Shown here: positions 1-5,632 of the stretch, piece by piece
How positions within the stretch are numbered: position 1 is the stretch's first letter
Layout: each line of letters begins with the position of its first letter
From: JAPLKX01 sp035530195
GTDB taxonomy: Bacteria > Hydrogenedentota > Hydrogenedentia > Hydrogenedentales > SLHB01
Reading direction: 5' to 3'
DNA length: 5,885 nucleotides
NCBI GenBank assembly: GCA_035530195.1
Contig: DATKVG010000037.1
Location: 1-5,885, forward strand
Translations under genes and position numbers: made by a program
The notes under the pieces: model-generated
The model's database searches: none
Seen by the model: the letters and a program-made list of their open reading frames with translations, nothing else
What the model was told of the DNA's origin: nothing

Positions 1-32
1 CTTTTTTGTGGAAGAAAACCAAGATCAAAGCC

Positions 33-381
33 TGTCATCCTGAGCCCCGCCAGCCACCGGCTTTGGGTACTGCGGCGAGGCGTCTGATGGCGGGGCGTGA
101 GGATCCCCTCGATTACAACCAGTGGCGTCCCAAGAGGTCTCTCCAAAAAGTTTCCTTAGGAGCCCTGCCAGCCGCTGGCTATCACTTCCAATCAGGCGTT
201 TTCCATGGGTGGGCGTCCGACGAAGTCGGCAGGATCGCCCCTCGGTTGCAACCAGTGGCACCCCGATCAGTCCTCTCCAAGCCGACGCCTGCAACAATAC
301 CGAGGGGATTCCCATGTCGCGCTGGCCTCCGGCTCTTGAATTAAGAGTAAAGGCCACGTGCCAGTGCTCCTCGGAATGACA
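33..381. repeat. Degenerate dispersed intergenic repeat element with TGTCAT-type inverted ends
   Basis: The element is bounded by TGTCATCCTGAG at 33-44 and CTCGGAATGACA at 370-381. The second is the inverted complement of the first at 10 of 12 positions. Inside are two related halves. GAGCCCCGCCAGCCACCGGCT (42-62) recurs as GAGCCCTGCCAGCCGCTGGCT at 160-180, and CAACCAGTGGC occurs at both 116-126 and 249-259. The block ends 3 bp beyond the methyltransferase stop codon. Reading frames through it on both strands are open, but the translations look like repeat junk (Arg/Pro/Gly-rich with no domain). From memory, TGTCATTCCGAG...GAGGAATC-type repeats are common in genomes of environmental bacteria, but I cannot name the family. 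A non-autonomous mobile element or a decayed composite repeat would both fit. No target-site duplication is evident. The exact outer limits are uncertain. Confidence 0.6.
42..259. repeat. Internal imperfect duplication (period about 118-133 bp)
   Basis: Two copies of a block lie head to tail inside the larger element. The 21-bp segment at 42-62 matches 160-180 at 18 of 21 positions. Further along, the 11-bp CAACCAGTGGC at 116-126 matches 249-259 exactly, and both are preceded by GGATC...CCCTCG-like sequence and followed by a CTCTCCAA string. The offset grows from 118 to 133 bp, so the copies have diverged by insertions or deletions. This could be an ancestral tandem duplication or two neighbouring copies of the same short dispersed repeat. 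Confidence 0.6.
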
Positions 382-384
382 CCT

Positions 385-1215
385 TCAGGTGCTTTTCGCC
401 TGCGGCTGCGGCTCCGCTGCGCCATGTCCACCATGTCCAGCATGTCCACTCTGTCCACTCTGTCCACTTTCCCCTTTCCGTGCCACAAGGAACAGCGAGA
501 GGCCCATTGGCATCGGCGTGAGGCGTAATAGAGCGCGCTCTAATCCCAATACAATCCTGAACAAAGCGTTCAACGCGCCTGTCCCGCCCGAGGCGAGGTC
601 GGAGCCGCTCGGCGGAAAGATTTTTCGCCACAGGCGCGTGGCGACGATCGGCGGAAACAGCAGGCTGTTCCAGTACGTGGCCTCGATCACGCTGAATCCG
701 CAGTCGCCAAGCAGCCCCACGGCTTGCCCTTTGGTAAATCGCGTATCGGTATGGACGGCGACGTCGTGCGACGAGTACAGCCACTGGTACGCGGGCAAAT
801 TGAGGATCAGGATGCCGCCCGGCCGCAGGACGCGCCCGAGTTCAAGCAGCGGCGCGCGCTTGTCGCGGATCGACCGGTGGCAGAGCACGTCGAGTGAAAG
901 GGCCGCGTCAAACGCGCCATCCGGAAACGGCAACGCAACCACGGACGCCGCAGCGGTGACGTTCTGTTGCCGGATTCTGCAAAACCGTATTGCCTCGGGC
1001 ATGAGATCGACGCCCACCGGCCGCGCCGATTGTGCCCGCGCGTGCGCGCGCAGCATAGCCAGGATCGCGCCGGTACCGCACCCGGCGTCAAGGACGCGCA
1101 CCGGCCCGACGCCCATATGCCTCCCCCACGCCCGCCGAACCATCCCCCGCAGCCCGCGATACCACCAATGAGTGTCCTCGACAGAAAACATGGTGGCGTA
1201 TTCTTCGACATTCAT
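385..1215 (-). CDS. Class I SAM-dependent methyltransferase (Methyltransf_11-like)
   Basis: This gene probably encodes a soluble methyltransferase that uses S-adenosylmethionine. The Rossmann motif I VLDAGCGTG is at about residues 42-50 from the ATG at 1215. It is followed by the acidic post-I strand GVDLMPEA, a motif II-like LPFPDGAFDAALSLDVL, and the motif III region LGRVLRPGGILILNLP. The N-terminus, with EDTHWWYRGLR, resembles methyltransferases often found beside polyprenyl-glycosyltransferase genes. The frame is open to a GTG at 1230, but neither start has a clear Shine-Dalgarno. The ATG is preferred because it begins the family-like MNVEEY sequence. The recognisable domain ends near SLFLVARKG. 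The last ~29 residues, a Gly/His/Gln/Ser stretch, come from a 9-bp tandem repeat and are probably an acquired tail. The gene lies about 42 bp downstream of the GT2 gene, probably in the same transcript. The substrate is unknown; a sugar, lipid or small molecule is possible. Confidence 0.88.
   Translation of the reverse strand: MNVEEYATMFSVEDTHWWYRGLRGMVRRAWGRHMGVGPVRVLDAGCGTGAILAMLRAHARAQSARPVGVDLMPEAIRFCRIRQQNVTAAASVVALPFPDGAFDAALSLDVLCHRSIRDKRAPLLELGRVLRPGGILILNLPAYQWLYSSHDVAVHTDTRFTKGQAVGLLGDCGFSVIEATYWNSLLFPPIVATRLWRKIFPPSGSDLASGGTGALNALFRIVLGLERALLRLTPMPMGLSLFLVARKGESGQSGQSGHAGHGGHGAAEPQPQAKST
423..469. repeat. 9-bp tandem repeat (TGTCCACNN, five copies) inside the 3' end of the methyltransferase gene
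   Basis: TGTCCA starts at 425, 434, 443, 452 and 461, giving a perfect 9-bp period over five copies. The variable positions give CATGTCCAC and CTCTGTCCA variants. Because nine is a multiple of three, all frames stay open. In the methyltransferase frame the repeat reads as Gly-(Gln/His)-(Ser/Ala/Gly) triplets. The other minus-strand frames give Val-Asp-Arg/Met and Trp-Thr-Glu/Cys triplets. Slippage in such an array would change the protein length without a frameshift. Confidence 0.9.
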
Positions 1216-1257
1216 GATTGCGCCGAGCACTGTTTGCCGAAAGGCATCATGCCCGCG

Positions 1258-1971
1258 TCACCCTTCCCTGCGGAGCAGCACCATCTGCACCCACAGGCCG
1301 GTCAGGTTGCGCGCAACCCGGGCGATTCTCGGGAAATTAAAGAACTGCGATTTGCCGTGCGCACGCTGATAATGATGAACGGGCACCTCGACAATCCGGC
1401 ACCCTGCGCGCTGGATCTTCACCATCATCTCGGCGCAAATCACCCCGCTGTCGTGCTCGAGCGACACCTTGTCGAAAATCGCGCGCCGCATGAGGCGAAA
1501 ATCGCAGTCGACGTCGCGCAGCCTGAGGCCGAACGCCAGCTTAACGATCCAGTGGTAAATTCTGCCGATGACAATGCGGTGGAGCGGGTCGTGGCGCGTG
1601 ATTTTATAGCCTTGCACCATGTCAACGTCCGGCCCCGCGTGCTCGAGCAGCGTCTCGAGCTCGCGCACGTCGTACTGCGCGTCGCCGTCCGTATAAAAGA
1701 TCCAATCGCGGGTGGCCGAGGCAAACCCGCTGCGCAACGCACCGCCATACCCCCGGTTTTTCTCGTGGCGCACAATGCGCACCTCCGGAAATCGCTCGCG
1801 GATCTCTTCGAGCAGATCCAGCGTGTGCTCGCCGCTGCCGTCGTCGATCACGGTGATATCGGCATCGAGCCCGAGCCGCTTAACCGTCTGCGTGGTGAGC
1901 AGCAACATGCTGCCCATCGTTCCCCAGTCGTTGTAGCACGGGTAAAAAATCGATACCGACCGTTCCGCCAC
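1258..1971 (-). CDS. Family 2 glycosyltransferase, polyprenyl-phosphate sugar synthase (DPM1)-like
   Basis: This 237-residue protein has the GT-A fold signature of glycosyltransferase family 2. It probably moves a sugar from a nucleotide-sugar donor to polyprenyl phosphate at the inner face of the cytoplasmic membrane. Visible motifs in order are IFYPCYND (residues 8-14), the donor-binding VIDDGSG (41-47), NRGYGGALRSGF (72-83), the metal-binding DGDAQYD (95-101), DCDFRLMRR (155-163), and a C-terminal VPVHHYQRAHGKSQFF (196-211). The last matches the V.. R.. GKSK-type ending of dolichyl-phosphate mannosyltransferase-like enzymes. There is no C-terminal membrane pair, so it belongs to the short soluble form. 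It starts at a GTG 8 bp after the stop of the GT-C gene, with AAGGAG inside the end of that gene, which suggests translational coupling. Which sugar it transfers (mannose, glucose, GlcNAc or other) cannot be seen. Confidence 0.9.
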   Translation of the reverse strand: MAERSVSIFYPCYNDWGTMGSMLLLTTQTVKRLGLDADITVIDDGSGEHTLDLLEEIRERFPEVRIVRHEKNRGYGGALRSGFASATRDWIFYTDGDAQYDVRELETLLEHAGPDVDMVQGYKITRHDPLHRIVIGRIYHWIVKLAFGLRLRDVDCDFRLMRRAIFDKVSLEHDSGVICAEMMVKIQRAGCRIVEVPVHHYQRAHGKSQFFNFPRIARVARNLTGLWVQMVLLRREG

Positions 1972-1979
1972 GTCGCTCG

Positions 1980-3704
1980 TTACTCCTTCGCGATTGCGCG
2001 CGCCGTCAGCACGGCATACCGGCCAAACCGCAGGGTCGGCATCCTCTTGCCAAGCATGTCGGGGCGCGTCATTGTATCAATAATGCAAACCTCGTTGGCA
2101 GGAATCGGATCCGGAATCGATTCCAGCACCCGAGCCGGCTTGTTCGCCAAAAAGTTCAGCGTCCCCGACACCGGCCACGTCGCGGCGATGGCCGTATCAG
2201 CCGGCAACTGCGCAGCCCACGCCGCGAGCGCGTAGTCATCGCACGTCTCGTCGGCCGCATATACGGCACGCGCATCGGAAACGATGCTGAGAATCGGCGG
2301 CAGCCAGAACAAAGCGATCAGGGCCGTCAGAGCCGCGGCAAACGCGACCGCAACGGGCGAGCGGCGTGCATACCACAGCGGGTGCAAGGCCGCAACCATG
2401 GTCCAGGCGTAAGAGCCGGTAAATGCGCCACCAATCGCGGCCGTGAACCAGAGATACCGCGGCATGCTACCGGGCGTGAAGAAAGCCCACCACCACGCAT
2501 AGAATATGGCGATCAACCACAGCGTGCCGGCCGCCGGCTCATACCGCCGCCAAAAGAGGCCGTTTACGGCTATGAGCATCGCGAGAATCAGCGGCAGCGT
2601 GACAAAGGGATGTTGCAGAACGCCGCGGAGCGTGCGCGGAGCGGATCGCAATCCGAACATCAGGTTGTGTTTGTAGATGCCCAACGTGCCGCCGACCGCG
2701 TTGGCCACGTCATACCGGCTTATTGTCTGCACGAGCCACCACGCGCCCAGGACAACCACCAAGCCAGCCGCGGGGGCGATTACGTGCACCAACAGGACAC
2801 GGCGGAAGGTCAGGCGGTCGTAGATCAGCACACCGAGGAACGCGAACGCCGACAGGACGAGGATTGACTTGCACAGCACCGCAAGCCCGAACGCGACGCC
2901 CGCTGCCAACCCCCACCCGATGCCCGCCGGTGTTTTCATCGCGCGCCGCCACGCCAGCAGGCCCAACCCCATCCACGCCAGACCCGGCACCTCGCCGTAC
3001 AGCGTCCTGCCCAGGTACACCGAACCGAACGAGCACGTCATAAAAAGAACGGCGACCGCGGTGCCGCGTGGCCCCATTGACGGTTTCAGCAGGGCGAACA
3101 GCATGATGCAGAACACCAGAAAATATACGGCCATCACCGCGCGTCCCGCGGCAAGATTCACTCCCCCGAGACGAAACGCCAGCGCAACCGGCAGGATCAC
3201 CGGCGGCCCCACCGAGTCGTACGTGTCGAACGGCACCAGTTCGGCGTCCGGGTGCCCCGACGCATACGCGCCGAGCGTGGCCACGTTCCGCGCCACGACA
3301 AGGTGGTGTATCTCATCGGGCGCCGCCCACGGATACTCTCCCAGCCGCGGAAACACCAGCGCCGCCGTAACAACAAGTGGCGGAATCAATGCCAGCCAGT
3401 GGCGCGGCCGCCCGGATAACACCGGCTCATCCGGCGACCTCAAAAAAGTCGTTGCCGCCTTGGCCGCTCTGCGGGCAGCGAAGAGAGCCGCTCCAGCCAG
3501 CACGGCAAATACGGCTGCTTTGGCCAGAAAACGGGGAATGAGGGCGGAGTCGGGGCTTGGGCCGGTCGCGTAGAACAGACCGGCCACAACGAGCGAAGCC
3601 GCGAGGCCGAAAAGCGAACAGGCGACTACCGCAACCAACGCCACAAGCCAGAGCAGGCGCAACGAATCCGCCACACTTGCTCCCTCGAGTTGCTTCCGCA
3701 TCAT
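1980..3704 (-). CDS. Polytopic membrane glycosyltransferase, GT-C fold (PMT/ArnT-like, GT39/GT83 type)
   Basis: This is an integral membrane protein of up to 574 residues with roughly 12-14 hydrophobic segments, from residue 17 to about 471, followed by a soluble tail of about 100 residues. The first large external loop carries PWAAPDEIHHLVVARNV (residues 125-141). Its Asp-Glu pair sits where PMT, ArnT and related GT-C enzymes keep their catalytic or metal-binding acidic residues. Other family-like features are YGEVPGLAW (236-244), LAVLCKSILVL (273-283) and PRYLWF (415-420). Enzymes of this type take a sugar from a polyprenyl-phosphate carrier on the external face and place it on protein, lipid or a glycan; the acceptor is unknown. 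The GT2 gene directly downstream would supply such a carrier sugar. The ATG at 3704 has no convincing ribosome site. A GTG at 3674 (residue 11) has GAGGGAG 5 nt upstream and may be the true start. Confidence 0.85.
   Translation of the reverse strand: MMRKQLEGASVADSLRLLWLVALVAVVACSLFGLAASLVVAGLFYATGPSPDSALIPRFLAKAAVFAVLAGAALFAARRAAKAATTFLRSPDEPVLSGRPRHWLALIPPLVVTAALVFPRLGEYPWAAPDEIHHLVVARNVATLGAYASGHPDAELVPFDTYDSVGPPVILPVALAFRLGGVNLAAGRAVMAVYFLVFCIMLFALLKPSMGPRGTAVAVLFMTCSFGSVYLGRTLYGEVPGLAWMGLGLLAWRRAMKTPAGIGWGLAAGVAFGLAVLCKSILVLSAFAFLGVLIYDRLTFRRVLLVHVIAPAAGLVVVLGAWWLVQTISRYDVANAVGGTLGIYKHNLMFGLRSAPRTLRGVLQHPFVTLPLILAMLIAVNGLFWRRYEPAAGTLWLIAIFYAWWWAFFTPGSMPRYLWFTAAIGGAFTGSYAWTMVAALHPLWYARRSPVAVAFAAALTALIALFWLPPILSIVSDARAVYAADETCDDYALAAWAAQLPADTAIAATWPVSGTLNFLANKPARVLESIPDPIPANEVCIIDTMTRPDMLGKRMPTLRFGRYAVLTARAIAKE
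1985..1990 (-). promoter_or_regulatory. Shine-Dalgarno AAGGAG of the GT2 gene
   Basis: On the minus strand AAGGAG lies in the last codons of the GT-C gene, with the stop TAA directly overlapping its 3' side. It is about 13 nt before the GTG start at 1971. The spacing is a little long, but the motif supports this GTG as the start and supports coupling to translation of the gene upstream. Confidence 0.55.
3680..3686 (-). promoter_or_regulatory. Shine-Dalgarno GAGGGAG favouring an internal GTG start of the GT-C gene
   Basis: The minus strand reads GAGGGAG, then the 5-nt spacer CAAGT, then GTG at 3674-3672. This is codon 11 of the longest reading frame. By contrast, the ATG codons at 3704 and 3701 are preceded by GCGGCGGCAACTGA, which has no good match. 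Starting at 3674 would drop a short hydrophilic leader (MMRKQLEGAS) and begin just before the first membrane segment. Confidence 0.5.
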
Positions 3705-3727
3705 TCAGTTGCCGCCGCGCAGACCGT

Positions 3728-3795
3728 GCGAAAAACGGGGACTGGCTCGCTTTTTCCGGCAGTTTGGAAAAAGCGTGCCTGTCCCCGCTTTTCGC
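3728..3795. repeat. REP-like hairpin with 30-bp arms between two genes
   Basis: Arm 1 is 3728-3757 and arm 2 is 3766-3795, separated by the 8-nt loop GGCAGTTT. The arms pair at 27 of 30 positions; mismatches involve 3735/3788, 3743/3780 and 3747/3776. The core is GGGGACTGGCTCGCTTTTTCC, with a GCGAAAA cap at the outer end. I recall very similar GGGGACAGGCACGCTTTTTCC hairpins scattered through planctomycete and verrucomicrobial genomes, so this is probably a copy of a dispersed REP/MITE-like family. It lies downstream of the membrane protein gene (stop at 3865) and just upstream of the GT-C gene. A transcript across it would fold strongly, so it could act as an attenuator or an mRNA-stability structure. 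Confidence 0.85.
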
Positions 3796-3864
3796 GCCCG
3801 CTTTCCGCAACCCACAGCATGAATACCTCACCGAATCTATGAACAAGAGTGCTTGGCATCGGAA

Positions 3865-5325
3865 TCATTCCATTACTTTCGCCTTGCCGGGACATTTTGA
3901 AATAGCCAGCACGGTCAATCCCGCTGCGCATACCGTAAAGATGATGCCATTGGGCGTCCTGCCGGTCCATTGGGCCCATGGCCACGGGAAATGGAAGAAC
4001 GCATAGTTCAGCAGGAAGTACATCCACGTCGACAGCAGAAGCGAAGCGCGCAGAAAGTTGCCACTATCGCCGCCGCGGTGGGGTCGAGCTCCCGCTCGAC
4101 CGTCCCCACTCCGCCGCGCAAAGTAAACCGCCGCCGCACTCGCAACCAGCATCGGCAAAACAAAATAGATGGCCCAGCCCGCGCCCACGCTCAACGCCCC
4201 TTCCCGGTAGGCCAACTGGTCGAGCGTCTTTCCTGCAATCGGCAGCAGCGTCACTGGAAATATGGCTAAGTATGGCCACCATCGCCCGCCCGCGATACCA
4301 ACGATCGGGATGATGGCCATGATCAGCCCGAGGTCGTAAACAGAATCAACCGCCGGCACCGCCAGAAACTCGACCGCCGCCAGCAACGACAAATGTACCG
4401 CCAGCAGACCCGCCTCGCCCGACGCCGGCAACTCCGTCTCGGCGGCATCCGCCGGATTTATCCTCGCGCGGTTGAGCCACAGGCCCAGCCCGAGGGTTGC
4501 CCCCATCAGCGTGCCGAACGTGGTCTCCATCATGTTCCACCAGTTCATGTGCGGGTCGAGCCACGCCCAGAGACCCTGTTGGAACGCTTCCCGGTTCCAG
4601 GCGTGGTACGCTTGGAAAGACTGGCCGCCCGGGAATCCGATCATGCCCCCCACAAAACCCCAAAGACCCAACCGCAGCGCCAGACCGTCTTTTCGCCACC
4701 AGCCCGCGTACGCCAGCGCCGTCACCAGCGCCAGCAACAGGCCGCCCCAGTATTCGGGCCGCGGTTTGAGCGCCTCGGCGTCGGGCTGCCAGTACCACGA
4801 CGCGCTAAAGTAGATCGGCGGCAACACCCTGTTGGCGGGATCGAACGGCGAGTTCAACAGCGTCTGGCCGATAAAGAACGCGCCCAGTAGCGCCGCCATC
4901 AGCCCAAACATCTCCCGCCACCGGTACCGCACACCGCCCAAACCCATCCCAAGGAACAACCCGCAAAAACCGATCCAGATACCACCTTTGATCGCCAGAC
5001 CCAGCATGCCCCAACGTAACGCCGCCCAATTGCCAATGAACTCCGGGTTGTGCGTCAGACCCACGGTCTGCCCATACGTCATCGTCCCGCCGATGCCCAT
5101 CGCCACCACCCCCAACGCCACCGCCCGAGCCACCGATAGCGGCTTCCTGTCCGAACAGAACACCAGCGCCAGCACAAGGCTCACCAGCAACCCCGCGATC
5201 ATCGCACCCGTCTCGTGGCCGTACTGACCCCGGATGCCCCAACCCATCCCGCCCGCCAGCGCCGCAAAAACCACCGGCGCCCACCACGATACCCGCCGCT
5301 CCTCGCGTATCCCTGCCGCTGACAT
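3865..5325 (-). CDS. Uncharacterised polytopic membrane protein, about 14 membrane segments
   Basis: This gene encodes a 486-residue, very hydrophobic protein. About 14 hydrophobic stretches can be counted, for example 14-33, 37-57, 65-82, 104-130, 138-157, 193-210, 216-232, 265-284, 307-328, 332-347, 350-364, 380-403, 425-445 and 459-476. I do not recognise an enzyme motif. The N-terminal GMGWGIRGQYGHETGAM (residues 26-42) and GGMIGFPGGQSFQAYHAWN (226-244) look like conserved-family sequence rich in Gly and polar residues within the membrane, as in a transporter or membrane enzyme. I cannot assign a function. The start is firm: ATG with GAGGAGG 7 nt upstream. Residues around 406-420 (GDGRAGARPHRGGD) are encoded by a hairpin repeat that also occurs upstream of the gene, and they appear to be an inserted loop between two membrane segments. 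The gene is first of the four minus-strand genes. A repeat-bearing gap of 160 bp separates it from the GT-C gene, so co-transcription is uncertain. Confidence 0.85.
   Translation of the reverse strand: MSAAGIREERRVSWWAPVVFAALAGGMGWGIRGQYGHETGAMIAGLLVSLVLALVFCSDRKPLSVARAVALGVVAMGIGGTMTYGQTVGLTHNPEFIGNWAALRWGMLGLAIKGGIWIGFCGLFLGMGLGGVRYRWREMFGLMAALLGAFFIGQTLLNSPFDPANRVLPPIYFSASWYWQPDAEALKPRPEYWGGLLLALVTALAYAGWWRKDGLALRLGLWGFVGGMIGFPGGQSFQAYHAWNREAFQQGLWAWLDPHMNWWNMMETTFGTLMGATLGLGLWLNRARINPADAAETELPASGEAGLLAVHLSLLAAVEFLAVPAVDSVYDLGLIMAIIPIVGIAGGRWWPYLAIFPVTLLPIAGKTLDQLAYREGALSVGAGWAIYFVLPMLVASAAAVYFARRSGDGRAGARPHRGGDSGNFLRASLLLSTWMYFLLNYAFFHFPWPWAQWTGRTPNGIIFTVCAAGLTVLAISKCPGKAKVME
4072..4101. 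repeat. Hairpin repeat copy inside the membrane protein gene
   Basis: The 14-mer GCCGCGGTGGGGTC (4072-4085) runs into a perfect 8-bp stem: GGTCGAGC (4082-4089), loop TCCC, then GCTCGACC (4094-4101). A near-identical sequence occurs at 5516-5542 in the intergenic region. On the minus strand it is translated within residues 409-418 (AGARPHRGG). A weaker outer inverted repeat (GCGG-TGGGG against TCCCCACTCCGC) extends to about 4113. The reading frame is kept, and the flanking hydrophobic segments remain intact. Confidence 0.85.
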
Positions 5326-5332
5326 ATACCGC

Positions 5333-5339
5333 CCTCCTC
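5333..5339 (-). promoter_or_regulatory. Shine-Dalgarno GAGGAGG of the membrane protein gene
   Basis: GAGGAGG on the minus strand is followed by the 7-nt spacer GCGGTAT and then ATG at 5325. It is the strongest ribosome site in the window and fixes the start of the gene. Confidence 0.85.
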
Positions 5340-5422
5340 GCTATTGCCTCCGCCTACTCTAGCGAAACCCCGCCGCCAATTCCACGCCACGCAACCCCTT
5401 TGCGCAGCACGGACGGACACAG

Positions 5423-5438
5423 AGCGGCCCGGGCCGCT
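5423..5438. repeat. 16-bp perfect palindrome AGCGGCCCGGGCCGCT
   Basis: The sequence is its own reverse complement over all 16 bases, centred between 5430 and 5431. It lies about 100 bp upstream of the membrane protein start. It could be a remnant of a dispersed palindromic repeat, or an operator for a dimeric regulator. In a repeat-rich stretch the former is more likely. Confidence 0.7.
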
Positions 5439-5459
5439 ACCCAAGAATACGGAAGGTGC

Positions 5460-5526
5460 GCCGCGGTGGGGTCGCCGCGGTGGGGTCGCCGCGGTGCGGT
5501 CGCCGCGGTGCGGTCGCGGTGGGGTC
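5460..5526. repeat. 14-bp tandem repeat (GCCGCGGTGSGGTC, four full copies plus one shortened)
   Basis: Full units start at 5460, 5474, 5488 and 5502, followed by an 11-bp shortened unit at 5516-5526. The first two have GGTGGGGTC; the third and fourth have GGTGCGGTC. The exact 14-mer also occurs once inside the membrane protein gene at 4072-4085. The array runs directly into the hairpin at 5523-5542, so array and hairpin look like one repeat whose left part has expanded here. Confidence 0.9.
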
Positions 5527-5542
5527 GCGCTCCCGCGCGACC
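5523..5542. repeat. Hairpin GGTCGCGC-TCCC-GCGCGACC, second copy of the in-gene repeat
   Basis: A perfect 8-bp stem with a TCCC loop ends the 14-bp tandem array. Aligned with 4082-4101, it differs only at stem position 6 (C instead of A) and at its pairing partner (G instead of T), so the stem stays perfect in both copies. Confidence 0.9.
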
Positions 5543-5630
5543 GGGTGGTGGTGGTGGAGGTGGCGCATGCAAGACCGAGGTCTGTTTCGCAACCCCACCT
5601 CCTCCTCCACCCCTCCGCCACCTCCGCCAC
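5543..5630. repeat. Low-complexity inverted repeat: GGTGGTGGA arm, small palindrome, CCTCCGCCA arm
   Basis: A G-rich arm, (GGT)n GGAGGTGG at about 5543-5563, is followed by a spacer and then a C-rich arm, CCACCTCCTCCTCCACCCC at about 5595-5613. The arms are imperfectly complementary. The spacer contains AGACC-GA-GGTCT (5572-5583), a perfect 5-bp-arm palindrome. The C-rich side continues as two exact 9-bp copies of CCTCCGCCA (5612-5620 and 5621-5629). Nested pairing could give a cruciform; the G-rich strand might form other structures. Confidence 0.65.
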
Positions 5631-5632
5631 CC

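Noticed and set aside
6..357. Open frames of about 110 codons on both strands at the left end
   Set aside because: They run through the inverted-end repeat element, have no recognisable domain, and are open on both strands at once, which is typical of stop-poor repeat sequence.
967..2235. Long plus-strand open frame of 422 codons
   Set aside because: It is antisense to the methyltransferase and GT2 genes, both of which have clear family motifs. Its translation is His/Arg/Pro/Ala-rich with no domain, as expected from an antisense frame in GC-rich DNA.
3728..3795. The 30-bp-arm hairpin as a simple intrinsic terminator
   Set aside because: The stem is far longer than usual, has no U-tract immediately after it on the minus strand, and resembles a dispersed repeat. 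Some termination effect is still possible.
3701..4027. Minus-strand 108-codon frame across the 3728-3795 hairpin
   Set aside because: Part overlaps the membrane protein gene in another frame, and the rest is translation of the hairpin repeat.
5326..5400. Promoter for the membrane protein gene (for example TTGGCG or TTGCGT with TAGAGT or CAATAG)
   Set aside because: None of the pairings has both good hexamers and a 16-18 bp spacer, so no promoter is called.
5460..5526. Tandem 14-bp array as a possible CRISPR
   Set aside because: Units are directly adjacent with no unique spacers and are much shorter than CRISPR repeats.
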